64,000 bases of DNA from positions 682,001 through 746,000 of the forward strand of contig FJUW01000001.1 in assembly GCA_900074885.1 (NCBI GenBank), read 5' to 3'. This DNA is from Rhynchosporium graminicola. Its lineage: Eukaryota; Ascomycota; Leotiomycetes; Helotiales; Ploettnerulaceae. This document shows positions 1 to 11,702 of the stretch, one piece after another. The position numbers were made by a program, and so were the translations under genes. The notes below the pieces were generated by a model that saw only the letters and a list, made by a program, of their open reading frames with translations, had not been told where the DNA came from and ran no database searches. The stretch's first letter is position 1, and each line of letters starts with the position of its first letter.

Positions 1-1244
1 CAGTACCTCGAATAGCAAAGAACAAAACATACCTGCCCTATGATACCGTATGCCTAGGTCTGGTATCTACGTTATGGTAACAAACCATTACCTTACCTTA
101 CATTAAATTAGGGACCTTTGTTACAAGCTGCTATCCAAATACATACCTACCCAGGTACCTAGCTAGGTATATAGGTAACTTTGGCTATATTCAATTCCAG
201 AGACTCGGGATAGCACTAGACTCTTTAAGATCACTCAGATGCAAATACGGATACAGATATAAGTACATGTACAGATACAGATACAGGTACTTTCTGAGAG
301 GCGTCCTCGCGTCCTCTTAAATCAAATTGTATCAGTGTTCTAGCGATACTACTACTGCACCGCCTGCATCCTTGCACCGCCTCGGCGCTGTGCGCTACGA
401 GCGATTGTCCTGTCCGGTCCAGCCAGGTAGAGTCAGACTGGCGCCAATCTATCTACCTACACTCCTCGAACCAACTCACTCCGTTCACCACCACCACCGA
501 AACTCCAACGATTTGTTGTTATCCGTTGAGGTTCTACGGCATCGAGGACACGCGAAGCTATCCTTTCCTCTTAGGAATTCCCTGTTGCCCCGTACCTTCG
601 CCAGTTCGAGAGCATATCGCGGGAGGAGATATCTTAAATACAGAATATAGGATTAGGAATCAATACGACCAAACGATACGACACATATATACCACGCGAC
701 ATAAATCGCACAGGAGACACCTGTAAAACGGACCGTCCGCGAAATGGAGATACATTGGGACCTGTAAATTAGGATATCTGAGAGAAACAATTGTGTACAG
801 AGGACTCGCGGATGACACGAGGTCAGTTGGACACCAGATTGAAATTCCATTCGGCATGAGCAGTTTTGCAAAATCCGAGAGCGACCTTGATGACGACGAG
901 GAAGAATGAACAATTGCTGACGTCCGCCGACGGCCAGAAATTTGAATACGAACGAACTGTACCTTAGTGACTGAGTCGTCCCTTCCAAAGTCTATAGTCC
1001 TACCATATACGATCTGCAACTTCCTGTATGCGCAGAGCCACCACCGCCAAAAGCCAGCCGAGAATCGCATATTGTATAACAGAACTCGAAATCTCTTTCC
1101 TCAAGACGAATATTCGCATTTACTCGTGGCTTTCCAGGGGTCTATTGCCGCAACATTTTATCTTACCAAAGAGCAGGTCGAGAGGTAGGGGGTTAGCTCA
1201 ATCCGGTTAGTCGGAAAAGTGCCCGCGACGACTTCAACTCCAAT
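1..1244. other. Intergenic, AT-rich, no gene seen
   Basis: All frames hold only short open stretches without family resemblance. The first 300 bases carry TACCT/AGGTA tetranucleotide clusters (about 145-180) and a degenerate GATACA repeat (about 245-292). The right end is the probable promoter and 5' leader of the MIT-domain gene. Confidence 0.6.
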
Positions 1245-4200
1245 ATGGACTTCCTCGCTGAGTCGACGCAGCACCCGTTCCATGTAGAATCATCTCCGAA
1301 TCGCTCTGCCACCTCTCACAAGAGGACTCCTTCACTCTCTACGGCTCGGCCTAGGAGCCGCGAACGTACCGCTCCGCCTCTCTCTCAAAATGCACTCAAC
1401 TCGAGGCCTGTAACATCTGCCGACACCCAGGGGGGTAACCTCAATCGATGGTCGAAATCTACGAGTTCCAGTACCGCCAGCCATAAACACAAGAGATCAA
1501 TTTCATCTGCGAGACGAATGTCCTTCGGCGGCGGATCCTCGTTCTTAGACACATCCTCACCTCCTCGCAAACTCCAGAAACCGTATCCGTCGACGACAGA
1601 CTCCCCCACGTCTCAAATTAAGGTCGCTCGTCCGATATTAGATCCTCCCTCAATATTACTCCCTCCAATCAACACGCTGCCGAGTTTGCAGACGTCATTG
1701 AACAATAATTCCTCCCCATTGACAGGGCCAACTACCCCATCACCATCGACCGCCCAGATACTATCGGCTGCCGCTCGTTCTGTAGACTACTTTGGGAAGG
1801 GCTGGGACGACCCGTCCTTAGGGCCTAGGGACTTTTCTCACAGGAGGTCCCCATCTGCATCTAAGACTGCCAACCTCGGTCCTTCGCCAGTTCTTCACTC
1901 GGCCGTCACCACAGACCATCGGCGGCAGCCTGCAGACGAAGAGGAAGAGAAGCCACGGTCAAGAGGCCATTCACGGCACCGGTCACAAACAAAGGGTAGT
2001 TCTTCCTCAAGCCGTAGCTTTAAGCAACCTTCACAGAAAGCCATGCTTTCAAAAGCCTTGCAGAAAGCCAATACTGCTGTGCTTCTTGACAATGCGCAAA
2101 ACTTCGAGGGGGCCATGCAGGCCTACTTCGAGGCCTGCGCTTTACTTCAACAAGTGATGTTGCGAAGTTCTGGAGACGACGATAGGCGAAAGCTAGAGGC
2201 AATTGTAGGTTGTACAACCTGGAAATACGAACATGACTAATTATTTAGCGAAACACTTATACTAGCCGCATTAGCGAGCTGAAAAAGATCGCACCCCACC
2301 TGGAAGATGATGGGAAGGCACTACCTGCAAGGCCTGAGAGTGAGGGGAATAGGGGCAGGGGGAGTAGGGGCAGGGAAGAAGAGCTTCGAGACCGGGATGA
2401 GGACGACGAACCAGCTATTATAGAGATGGCAACGGTTACTAGGATTGCGGATCATTCTTCTCATGTGCCCGAGTCTCAACATAGTAGGTCAGTATCGGCC
2501 GGACAACTACCGCAACGGAGAGAGTCTTTACTACCATCAGGATTGGAAAGTCTACAGTACAGACCCAAGAATCCTTCCGACCAATACGGGCGGTCGTTCT
2601 CTAAGTCTCCAATGAGAGAACGTATCACAGAGAGTGATTTAAGACTTGCACCTCCGATGGATAGCATATATACCCCACCACCTCTCTCGCCTCGACGTCC
2701 TTCCTCGCCTCTAACTCTGGGACCTCAAAGTAATCACCAGAGGCATAAATCTGCCGATTTATTAACCACTGCCTACTCAGGAACGTCCCAAGCCGAAGGT
2801 CACACCCGAGTTCCTAGCAATGAGTCTATGTCCTGGCTTGATACCATAGATGAGTCCGGTGATTCTGCTGCGTCTTCGGTACATTCCAGGTCATCGTCAT
2901 CAGGAGTCAGACGAAAAGACATCCGCGGATCTACTGTCGTTTTAGAGACCGAGTTTGATAGCGCTCTAGATGCAGCCATTGAAGCCGCTTATAACGACGG
3001 ATTTGAGTCAGTGGGATCAGCGGAGCCCACACGGTACGATTACGATGACGACGATGAAATAGTCGCCAATGTTAGACTGAAGGTGGAGCTGGCGAAAGAA
3101 AGGGTCCGGCAAACGGAACGTGAAGCAGCCATTCACGACGCTCGCGACAAAGAACGAAAACGCTTACTTGAGAGGAAGCAAGAACAGCTGGACGGCATTG
3201 ATGATGGCTATGAGGACAATGAATCTGAAGAAGAGGAACGCATGCTTGAAGAAATGACGAGAGGTTACGTAATGGACGATTTCGAGTTTGGCTTGCAGTC
3301 AAAGTCAGCCTTGCCCCGAGAATCCGACTCAAGTGGCTTTTCTGGACGGACTTGGCACAGCTCGATAGGATCAAACCCTACCACAGCAGGAACAGCACTT
3401 TCGACTGTCACAGAAACGTCCATCTTAAGATCAACGACGCAACCACCACCTCTGCACCCTCCACCTCTGCAAGCCCTCCCTCCACCCCCAGGTCAAGGAC
3501 CTCAATTGCCATCAGCACCACTCTCGAGTCAACAAGGTGTCAGAAGCAGGCGCCTCTCAGGACAGAATGCAAAGCAGCTCAAGATCGAGACCGCAACAAG
3601 GATCACAACTAATCAAACTCCTCCCTCAATTCCACCCCCACCACTTCCAGACGGTGCTGACCACGCCCTTCCCAAAACTGCCGGTCTACCACAACAACGC
3701 CAGCCTCTGGCTGGAGCATTAGCACGCCCACCTATACCCCAATCTGCTCGGCAAGCTTCATCGCCTTTCCCTAGAGCAGCAAGCCCTGTGGACGCTCTCT
3801 TGCCACCTACGCCAATGCTTTATCAAACCCTTACCAATGACAGCGAGTTGTTGCCTCGTTCTGGATCTCCAGGACGAACTCATTCGAGAGGCGGATTACG
3901 AAAGAACTTTTCTTCCTCAAGCTTGAAGAACTTGAAGGGTCGTAATCTCTCCGTTTCGATCGTAGACGATGGTGGATCTGACCTTTCGCCAAGCACACCT
4001 CTGAGCTCCCAGTTCAACCCTAGGGACCTTAATGGAAAGCTTCCTGCTATGCCTGCATTGCCAACTCCTATTGCTGTGGCATTCAAGGATAAGATGAACG
4101 GAATGCCGGCAGGTGGAATTTACTTGTTCAATAGTGACATTCATTCTCCAGAGAGCCCAGGCTCACCTAATCCACTCAATCTTGGAGCGCCAATACCCCT

Positions 4201-5105
4201 TGAACCATGTCCCACAGAATTCTTGCTCCGTCCATACTGGCTCATGCGAGCGTTGTACCAAACCATCGCACACCCCCGAGGTGGATACTTGTCTACCAAG
4301 TTGTTCATTCCAAGAGATGTCTGGCGCGTAAAAGGGGTAAAAATCAAGGGCTTAGAAGATAAAATCGCACAGTGTGATTTCCTGACTGCCGCATTGATGA
4401 AGCTCGCCCAAGTGGACACTTTCGATGCTGATGCCGTTCTCGAAGAGATGCAAGCTTTGGAGGGGGCTCTCGAGCAGGTTCAAGCGACATTAACTAAGAA
4501 ACTTGGTAATGAGGTCGGCATTCAGGGCTCTGGAGGCATGTTCAAAGACGCCCCTGCTACAGGAGAAGCGGAGACTAGCAACATCACTTCCAAGTCAGGG
4601 AGTATGACGGCTAAAAGCTCGTCCTTTTCCTGGCGAAGACTAAGATCTAAGAATTCTGGCGTCGGCCTGTCGAACACTTACTCGAATAAAATGCCTGTGG
4701 AAGGGACGAAAGAAGGCTTGACAATGGCAACCTTGCCAATGACCTCCACGTCACTTGCTAAGGTCCGTTTTGCAAAGAGAGACGTTAGCCAACTTCAATT
4801 TTCCGGCCCGAATGCGAATTACATGGGTGCTTTGGCGAGGCTTTTCGACGCTGCGCAGGCATTAGGTAAGAACCATCTTCAGGCCTTCAAGCGTCCAATC
4901 ACTGATTACAAATATAGACCAAATCGCACGTCAAGTTGAGGATCCGGGTCTTCGACATGCAGATAAGACGCAGGTCGGACTTGAGTTGTGTACTCGCCAT
5001 GCTGCTGAATTCTTCGGCTTCTATATCTGTCGATTCGTCCTAGCAGACGTGGGATTGCTTCTGGATAAATTTTTGAAACGAGGTACCGAGTGGGTAATGC
5101 TGTGA
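1245..5105 (+). CDS. MIT-domain protein, large and mostly disordered
   Basis: Three exons: 1245-2204, 2249-4865 and 4918-5105, with introns of 44 and 52 nt; 1,254 residues. The splice from AAT-T to CGAAAC joins both halves of an MIT (microtubule interacting and transport) helical bundle at about residues 265-345, starting SQKAMLSKALQKAN. MIT domains usually bind ESCRT-III tails or microtubule-linked partners in endosomal sorting; that role is inferred. The rest is Ser/Pro-rich and low complexity, with an acidic/charged helical stretch near residues 600-680 and a proline-rich block near 720-790. The last 300 residues look folded and end in a helical segment recovered only by the second splice (D-Q-I-A-R-Q-V-E). 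I do not know a yeast ortholog. The ATG at 1245 is the first good in-frame start. It converges on the fimbrin gene. Confidence 0.8.
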
Positions 5106-5926
5106 AGAAGCCATGTTCTTCCTGAACATTGGGAACTGTGGCCCGAAAAAGAGCACAGTAGCTGTATACATCTGCTACGTGGGCCACGAGATGAATCATG
5201 AACGATCGGCGTAATGGGGAGAATGTCTGTCTTCATGCTTCTTTTTGTTTTTGCGTTTGTGGGTGGGCAAGGAAACGAATATACCACAAATGGTTTTGCT
5301 CGATAGCATTTATGTCACAATTGTATAGCATGGCGGGCCAGGGTATCTAGACAGCAGATTAGCCTATACTTTAAGCTAGAAGTGTTGAATTATATAGGAG
5401 GGTAGTAGCTACAAATGGGATGTCATGGCTGCTTGAGTATGCAATGTGTTGTCGAATTTCTTGATTGTTGTTCTTCGCTAAATACTCAAGATCACGTTGG
5501 CAATAGCGTTCCTTTGTTATGTCGCACTAAATCTTAAAGATCCTTATTCCATTTGCCTGGGCAAAACGCGGAGAGGCCCATCTCAACGCAACCAGTGGGT
5601 AACTAGATAGCGTTGCCCTCCTGGCAATCAATGCACGCTTATATTTCTGAGCAGTTCGGTCTAAATTATCTTCGAATATCGCAAAAGAGAGAGAGTTCCC
5701 AGGAGTGTTGTGGCACCAACTTCACCACGGGTAGACAAATAGCACAGTACTTACTTAGGCTTTCGAATATTATCACAAATCACGAGCTGCTCGAATAATG
5801 GAGGAAGGATTTGCTTTGCTCAACAAGTATTGGGGTTCTACTCAAAGGCTTCTCTTCCTACTGGCTTCACTTCACCGCTCGACTTCCTAGTTCTATTCGC
5901 ACATCATAATGACACAATCATAATCC
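5106..5926. other. Intergenic between convergent genes
   Basis: It should hold the 3' UTRs and terminators of the MIT-domain gene (+) and fimbrin (-). Only short shadow ORFs are present and I see no RNA gene or repeat. Confidence 0.6.
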
Positions 5927-8232
5927 TCACTGCGTCTTCTCATGTGTTGCCATCAATGAACCTGAAAATGTTAGCTACACACTTTGATCTGGAGGGGAAA
6001 GGTAGTTTACCAATGAAAGTGGTCACCAAGCGACTTCTGACCTGGCAAATATCCTCCGGTACAAGCCAAATCGTAGCGCCCATCTTTCTGGCAATACTGA
6101 TACTTAGCTTGGCGTTGAGGTAAGCGTCGTCATCACTTCTACCCGGAGTCACAAGATCGTAGTCTACATAGCTGCTCTTCATTCCATTCAAGACATCCAA
6201 CAGGAAGTTGCCCGTCCCGATAGCAGAGTCCTTGAGAGAGCGGACAGATGTACTCTTGCCTCCCTTGCGAGACATATCATTTGCCCACTTCACCATCTCG
6301 GCATCCGAGATCTCGCGCTTGCCTAATCGCTGTGCAAGAGCTGAAAGTGTCTCGGAGATATCTTTTCGCATCAGTTGCCAGACGAGTCCGAGGGTTAACG
6401 TGCGCTGTCCATCTGTGATATCTGCTCCTTGCACACCGACTAGCGAAAAGCGGTTCTGCTTGCCGAGTTCAATAGCGTAGTTGGTGTTTTCGATGGCCTT
6501 GAGCCTGTGCATCTCGTTTCCATTTGCAGGTACCTTATTTACGTGACGCCAGTTTACGGAGCCTTTGATTACCTTGTCGTATGCTTGGAGGAGGATTGTG
6601 CCGTCCTGCAGGTCGTCGTAGAGAGAGTTCACAGATGGCTGGACATCCAGACTGTTGAGCCAGAGGGTGAACACGCGGGCTTCTCGCTCGCCTTCTGCAT
6701 CGAAGTCGTCAACTACGAGCTTCTCCTCTTCAGTAATCGGATCTAAAGCAGGGTGTGTATTGAACAGATTCGCTATGAAGGCGAGATTGAGCTTTGGGTT
6801 TCCAGCCACCAGAGATGTTGGAGTCAAGAACTTGCGGCACCCCAAGGTGTCTGCGTTCTGGAGGACTTGCTCTGCTCTCTCATGAAGATCACGGGTCTGT
6901 AATGGGCCGCGAGTGCATTGGTCCGGTGCGATCTGAGCGAGTAGTACGGTGTAATTCTCTGCATCCTTCACGTCAGTAGAGAAGTTTGCAACTCTGTAAA
7001 GCATTAGCCAGAATGCCTTGTGTGTACTTTCTGCGTCTTACCTGCGAGGCCAGTTTGCTGCTTTGAGATGGTAGTTGACCCATCTCAGCAGGATCTGCTC
7101 AGGAGGCAATCTCAAGAACTGTTCCAAGGTCTCATCTTCTTCCAATAATCTGTACAACTCGGGATGGAGCTTGATATCAATTTTTCCTAGCAGTCCTCTT
7201 CTGATTACTTGCCAAATCAAGCCTAGAATCAAATGCTCTCGGACCTCGATTATATCTCCGCTTCCAATATTCACAACCGAGCAACCAATACCCTTCGCAG
7301 ACTCGATCACAATGTTGTTGTTCTCTGTCATGTGGAAAGCATTCAAAGTCTTGATTTTCTTTCCCGCGCGGTTGAGTACTCGTTCATCAATGGTGTCAGG
7401 AACACTGTCGTTGATCAACTTCGCCAATACTAGTCCATCCTTGCACTCGTCGAACATCTCAAACGTGTCTGTTGGGAATGGTAGACGATTTCCAATGTCA
7501 GGATCACCGGCTAGCACTGCATTGATGTGGCGGGTAAACTCGGTCCTCTCATCTTCATTGATGGTATGGGTGACATTCGAATTTGATCCTTGGACTTGAA
7601 TACGCCCACTAACACTTCCTTTCGAGGCATGGCCACCACCTCCTGTCTGCTGAGAGACCACTCCAGAGCGTGTCGGGGTCGCCGGACCAGTGGAAATGCG
7701 CTTCTGAGCTGCTGAAGATTCTCGGAGTTTGGCGACAAGCTAAAATAAGTGTTAGATCGATTGCCTCGTATGTCAATGTAGTATGGCTCGGGCACCGAAG
7801 CAGTCGTCGCTCGAAGAGCTTGGACATTGCGGCTTGCCATCGATGGCCTAGGTGTATGAATGAAACGACCCGTTGGGTAATGGAACTTTGGCTCGCATAG
7901 GATCGAACACTTTCTCTTGAAATCGGCATTTACTCACTCCGAAATAGTCATCGAGCTCCACCCGTCTCGAAGAGTCCAGCTCCACCTCTTTCAGAGCCTG
8001 TCGAACGACATCGTACGGTTGTCTCTCACTCGTTTGCGTGGCCTTGATCGCCGTCGCCTCGTCGATATAACCCTTATCGTCTATATCCAACTTTCTAAAG
8101 GCATCTTGCAGACCGAAGACTTCATCTTGGGCGAATTGAGGATATTTCCTGGGAAGTAACAAGTGGTGAGCCTGGAAACACTATGAAATAAGCAGTAGAG
8201 TGGACATACTTCTGCAATTTGATGACATTCAT
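5927..8232 (-). CDS. SAC6: Fimbrin (actin-bundling protein, Sac6/FimA)
   Basis: Five exons on the minus strand: 8210-8232, 7938-8148, 7042-7739, 6011-6993 and 5927-5961; 649 residues, normal for fungal fimbrins. Fimbrin cross-links actin filaments in endocytic patches, contractile rings and hyphal tip collars. The N-terminus (M-N-V-I-K-L-Q-K-K-Y-P) leads into an EF-hand pair at about residues 18-78. Four calponin-homology domains in two actin-binding modules follow from about residue 120 to the end. Clear motifs are FPTDTFEMFDECKDG, VREHLILGLIWQ and VPEDICQVRSRLVTTFIG. The tail SLMATHEKTQ is recovered only by the last 49-nt intron. The 198-nt intron 7740-7937 is long for this locus. The first EF loop lacks the usual Glu at position 12, so calcium binding is doubtful. 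It is divergent from the thioesterase gene. Confidence 0.95.
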
Positions 8233-8981
8233 CGTGGCAGAATTAAAGCCTGTGCTATGTCCTCTCGATCCGACTCAACGTCACCGCGCAATCCTTTCCT
8301 GATGGTTGAAGAATGAAGTTGAAATGCGCCGATCGAGGGGTAGATGGAGGGGTCGAATGTTGATTTCACAGAGCTGTAGGATACCTATCCTGGAGTCCGT
8401 AGTCCCTCTTCACGGTAAAGATAAAGTAAAAGCTTTGTCCTCGGAGACAGTGACTTCGAGATCGACAGATTGCTGATGTTTGTGGTTGTGCTATGAGAAG
8501 AAGGGAGAATGAAAGAGGCAATCCAAGACGGGAGTGATGACAAGTCCTGCTTGCTATTCAGCCTTCCCTGCCCGCCCTTTCTACTGCATGTCAAAGGCCG
8601 ACCCCAGCCAGCCCAGCCCCACCACCACGACACGTCAGGCCCCGAATGACGCTGGTGCTGCCTGGACGGACCGCTTTAGAGTACGGTGCACAGTAGTGGT
8701 GCATGATTCACAGAAGACCACCAACCACGCATTCCATGCGCCTCGATACAGCTTACAATCCCTACCCTTCTGTTGTCCTACCTTCAGGCATTCGATTTAA
8801 ACTCCACTTGAGTCGACTGCTAGAGGGATCTGGCAGAGTCTGTTGGGCCGAGTTGAAACTGCACACCAAGGCGCATTTCATGCAAAGCCGCAAAGAGAAG
8901 TCAACAACATTTAACGCGGGCGACGACGACCTCCCAAGAGCCCGGGTCTACGTCAACGTCCTCGAGGCACCCTCCAAAAGA
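8233..8981. promoter_or_regulatory. Divergent promoter region, fimbrin / thioesterase
   Basis: These 750 bases separate the ATGs of two divergent genes and must carry both promoters and leaders. The thioesterase frame stays open upstream to an ATG at 8703, but that extension is low complexity and not like the family. No specific site is recognised. Confidence 0.5.
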
Positions 8982-9437
8982 ATGATAATGGCTTCGTCAA
9001 CGGAACTGGAGCATGTGAAGGGTGTATGGGAGCGAATGCGAGGAAAAAGCCCTATCTACGACTTTCTGCTTTCGGACGTTGAACTAATATCCGCTATCAA
9101 AGGCAGCATTACCGCCCATCTGATTCTCGGAAAGAATCATGTCAACTCTCGCGGTACTATACACGGTGCTGTAAGTGCTTCATTGGCTGATTGGAGTGGG
9201 GGTCTTGCAATTGCTACACATGGCATGGAGAAGACGGGAGCGAGCATCGACATCCATGTGACATATGTGGGAACTGCTCAAGTTGGAGATACGATTGAGA
9301 TCGAGGCTCTTGCGAATAAGCTCGGCAGGGCAATGGCGTTTACAACCATTAGGATTTGCAAGTTGGTGGATGGCAAGCCGGGACCTATGGTTGCAACAGC
9401 TTCGCACACGAAATATATCTCTCAGCCAAAGCAATGA
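8982..9437 (+). CDS. Hotdog-fold thioesterase, PaaI/ACOT13-like
   Basis: One exon, 151 residues from the ATG at 8982 (second ATG at 8988), the usual size for eukaryotic ACOT13-type enzymes. The family hydrolyses acyl-CoA thioesters as hotdog-fold tetramers, often in or near mitochondria; the substrate here is unknown. Typical motifs are SRGTIHGAVSASLADWSGG, where the HGA...D segment forms the active-site helix, then IDIHVTYVGTAQVGDTIEIE and a C-terminal strand M-V-A-T-A-S-H-T-K. The frame is open back to 8703, but those extra 93 codons match no family, so I start at 8982. No intron is needed. Confidence 0.85.
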   Translation: MIMASSTELEHVKGVWERMRGKSPIYDFLLSDVELISAIKGSITAHLILGKNHVNSRGTIHGAVSASLADWSGGLAIATHGMEKTGASIDIHVTYVGTAQVGDTIEIEALANKLGRAMAFTTIRICKLVDGKPGPMVATASHTKYISQPKQ

Positions 9438-9928
9438 GACCGTACTGAGCATTGGCGAACAATTAGGCGTAGACACCAGTATATTGGACTACCATGGTTC
9501 CTAGTGATTCTGGTCGATCGTGAAAGAGTGCGCCCAGAACTACTAAGCTCCGACCAGAGACCGAGATAGAAGGCTTATACAAACTCAGTAGAGCATTGAA
9601 AGATGCCATCTCCCTCTACATTGTCACTTCCAGTCCCGAGCGCGAGCACAAATGTGTTTTAAGGGAAATGATTCTGAGAGATAATATCAATAAATAAGAT
9701 TCGTCCGATCCGCAACAAACTTTCAAAAATGAAACACCCAATTTGTTCGAAAAAGTGCCAGTGAGCGTGACGCAAACTATCCTGCTGCCGTCATAAGAAG
9801 AAGTCAAGATGAAGATTTCGCTAAAACTTTTTCATCCATCTTCAAACAAAACATCAACAACAACATCTACACTACCAACCAACAACACCCGACCTATTTA
9901 ACCACAATTTACAAACCGTAAGTCAGAT
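9438..9928. other. Intergenic; CA-rich leader of next gene
   Basis: The last 100 bases (about 9830-9920) are CAACAA-rich, a common fungal 5' UTR composition, ahead of the RING-like gene. No gene is seen. Confidence 0.5.
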
Positions 9929-10963
9929 ATGTCGAGATGCAGATCTTGCGAGCAACCGCTCTTAATTACGCTTGATCCAGAATCGTTAGACGAAGCAACT
10001 TCGTCTTTGGTTGGTCAAGGCCAAGGACTTACTGAGCCCGATGACTTACTTCTCAGATGTGGCTGTCACTTTCATTGGTATGTAGGAGGATTCATTTACT
10101 TTGCGCCTGAAAGGATTTACGCCTCGAGCTGCGATTGAGCTTGGTACAGACAGTAGCAAGACTTCCATTACCTCCCCTTGTCACATCACGTGGCTCTGGA
10201 TGTTGATTTCACACGTCGCATTTCGTTTATATTCGAGAGAGACAATTGTACTTACATACCCATAGGCAATGTCTCCTCGAGGAGTCACCTCAGATAGCCC
10301 TTGATCTTGCTTGCCCATATTGTCAGCAGACCATCGTATCAACAGCTGCAGGTCCTTCTGCCACAAACAGCGCAATATCATCGGAGCCCCAGCCTCAGAT
10401 CGTCACCAGATATCACAATGAGGGCGGTATTCAGGAGAACCTTGATATCCTGGCATTGATCACCGAGGAGGCTTATTTGGATGCCAACCCTGCTGCTAGA
10501 CCAGCCAGGGCGTTCATGAGTACGTGCTCGACCGCTTGCCCTACCTCTTATAAGTTCGTTGACACTTTTTCCAGCTATGTGTGCGGAGGGTGATATTGGA
10601 GGTATCGTTGAGCTTCTTGAAGCCCTCGAGGAAGAACCAGATGAGGGACATATGTCGCCGTCCGAGCTTCTCAGATTCCAAGATCCTTTAGACGGCATGA
10701 AGACCGGATTGCACGTCGCTATCGAGAGATCTCAACAAGAAGCTGTCTGGCTGCTACTCTGGCTCGCCTCGTCTTTACCAATTCATGCTTTCCCGGATGA
10801 GGTAGCTCATGCTGCGGAAAGTCTTGAGGCTGGAAGAGAGACTGCGCCAGGAGTTGATATTAGAGGGTTGAAAGATGAGCAAGGGAGGGTTGGGGAGGAT
10901 GTTGCTGGACGGATGGGCAATGTTTGGGGTGGCTTGTTGGCTGCTGGTATTCTTCGGACTTGA
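9929..10963 (+). CDS. Unknown protein, RING-like N-terminus, ankyrin-like C-terminus
   Basis: Three exons: 9929-10077, 10266-10519 and 10575-10963; 263 residues. Splicing the first intron (188 nt) completes a zinc-binding pattern: C4-x2-C7, then C44-x-C46-H47-x-H49-x2-C52, then C66-x2-C69, close to a RING-H2 finger (CHFHWQC...CPYC). A RING finger would suggest ubiquitin-ligase activity, but no linker Trp or Leu pattern settles that. After a spacer, residues about 135-210 (GDIGGIVELLEAL, GLHVAIERSQQEAVWLLLWL) read like two degenerate ankyrin repeats. I do not recognise the family. The exon-2 donor GTACGT and the acceptor before CTATG keep the frame (A-F-M-T-M-C-A-E). Confidence 0.75.
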
Positions 10964-11064
10964 GAGGTGTAGTGATTAATTAGGAGGCAAGGAATGTGGT
11001 GAATTCTGAAACACTTTATCATTGAACTCGATTCTCATTAAAAAGCCGGCAAGCCGCGATCGAC

Positions 11065-11265
11065 TCACTTCACATAATCCGCCCCATGATATTGTTGCGT
11101 GTCTAATCCAAGCTGAGGATTCTGACAAGTCCAGGGAACAGGAATCTTCGAATTCTCCTCGAAATCAAATCGAGGCATTCTAGCGTCATCGACATACGGT
11201 GAGCAAGATCCCGCAGACCCCCTTCCTTTGTTGTTCAGGTCTACAAAAAGTTGTATGACATTCAT
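11065..11265 (-). CDS. Possible small protein, 66 residues
   Basis: This is an ATG-initiated minus-strand ORF with an in-frame stop just upstream. Its second half reads like real protein (V-D-D-A-R-M-P-R-F-D-F-E-E-N, then NPQLGLDTQQYHGADYVK), with varied composition and no repeat. The sequence just before codon 9 (CTTTTTGTAG) could also be an intron acceptor, so this may be the last exon of a spliced gene whose start I cannot place. I do not recognise the family. Confidence 0.3.
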   Translation of the reverse strand: MNVIQLFVDLNNKGRGSAGSCSPYVDDARMPRFDFEENSKIPVPWTCQNPQLGLDTQQYHGADYVK

Positions 11266-11659
11266 GAGAACGATCTAGCCCCCGTAGAGAAAATGTCTCG
11301 TTGATAAGGATTGTAAGTAAACAAACATTCGGTGCTCAATCACAATTCCTTTTTCCAAAGCACCATTACAGTTCGCTGTGTCGGATATATGACTGACGAT
11401 TAGGGTTCGTTTTGGTTCCCGCCGGCCGGGAGGATGACTAGACAGTGGGGGCCTTCACAAACGGAAGGGCTAACCAGCGGACGCCTTCCCTTGGAGATCC
11501 AGCTGGAACTGTGGATCATCTTGTCGAGACGAGAGAGTGAGGAAAGTAAGGCGGTGAAGATTAAACAAGAAAGAGGATTTGGAGAAACATGAGAGCAACT
11601 GTTTACAGACGTGGGCGCCAAATGACGTCAGATTGGCTTTTTAATAGACACATCTCACC

Positions 11660-11702
11660 CATCCTCATCCTCATCCTCATCCTCATCCTCATCCTCATCC
11701 GC
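11660..11702. repeat. Hexanucleotide microsatellite (ATCCTC)n
   Basis: About seven near-perfect 6-bp copies. It makes a spurious Ile-Leu alternating ORF on the plus strand. Confidence 0.9.

Noticed and set aside
327..988. Short ORFs of about 100 codons at the left edge
   Set aside because: Non-ATG starts, overlapping frames on both strands, and no recognisable composition or motif.
1189..1215. tRNA-like start GGGGGTTAGCTCAAT
   Set aside because: Only a D-arm-like match; there is no anticodon arm, no T-loop and no matching acceptor stem before the next gene.
8703..8981. Long N-terminal extension of the thioesterase
   Set aside because: The extra 93 codons resemble no domain, and the ATG at 8982 gives the usual family length.
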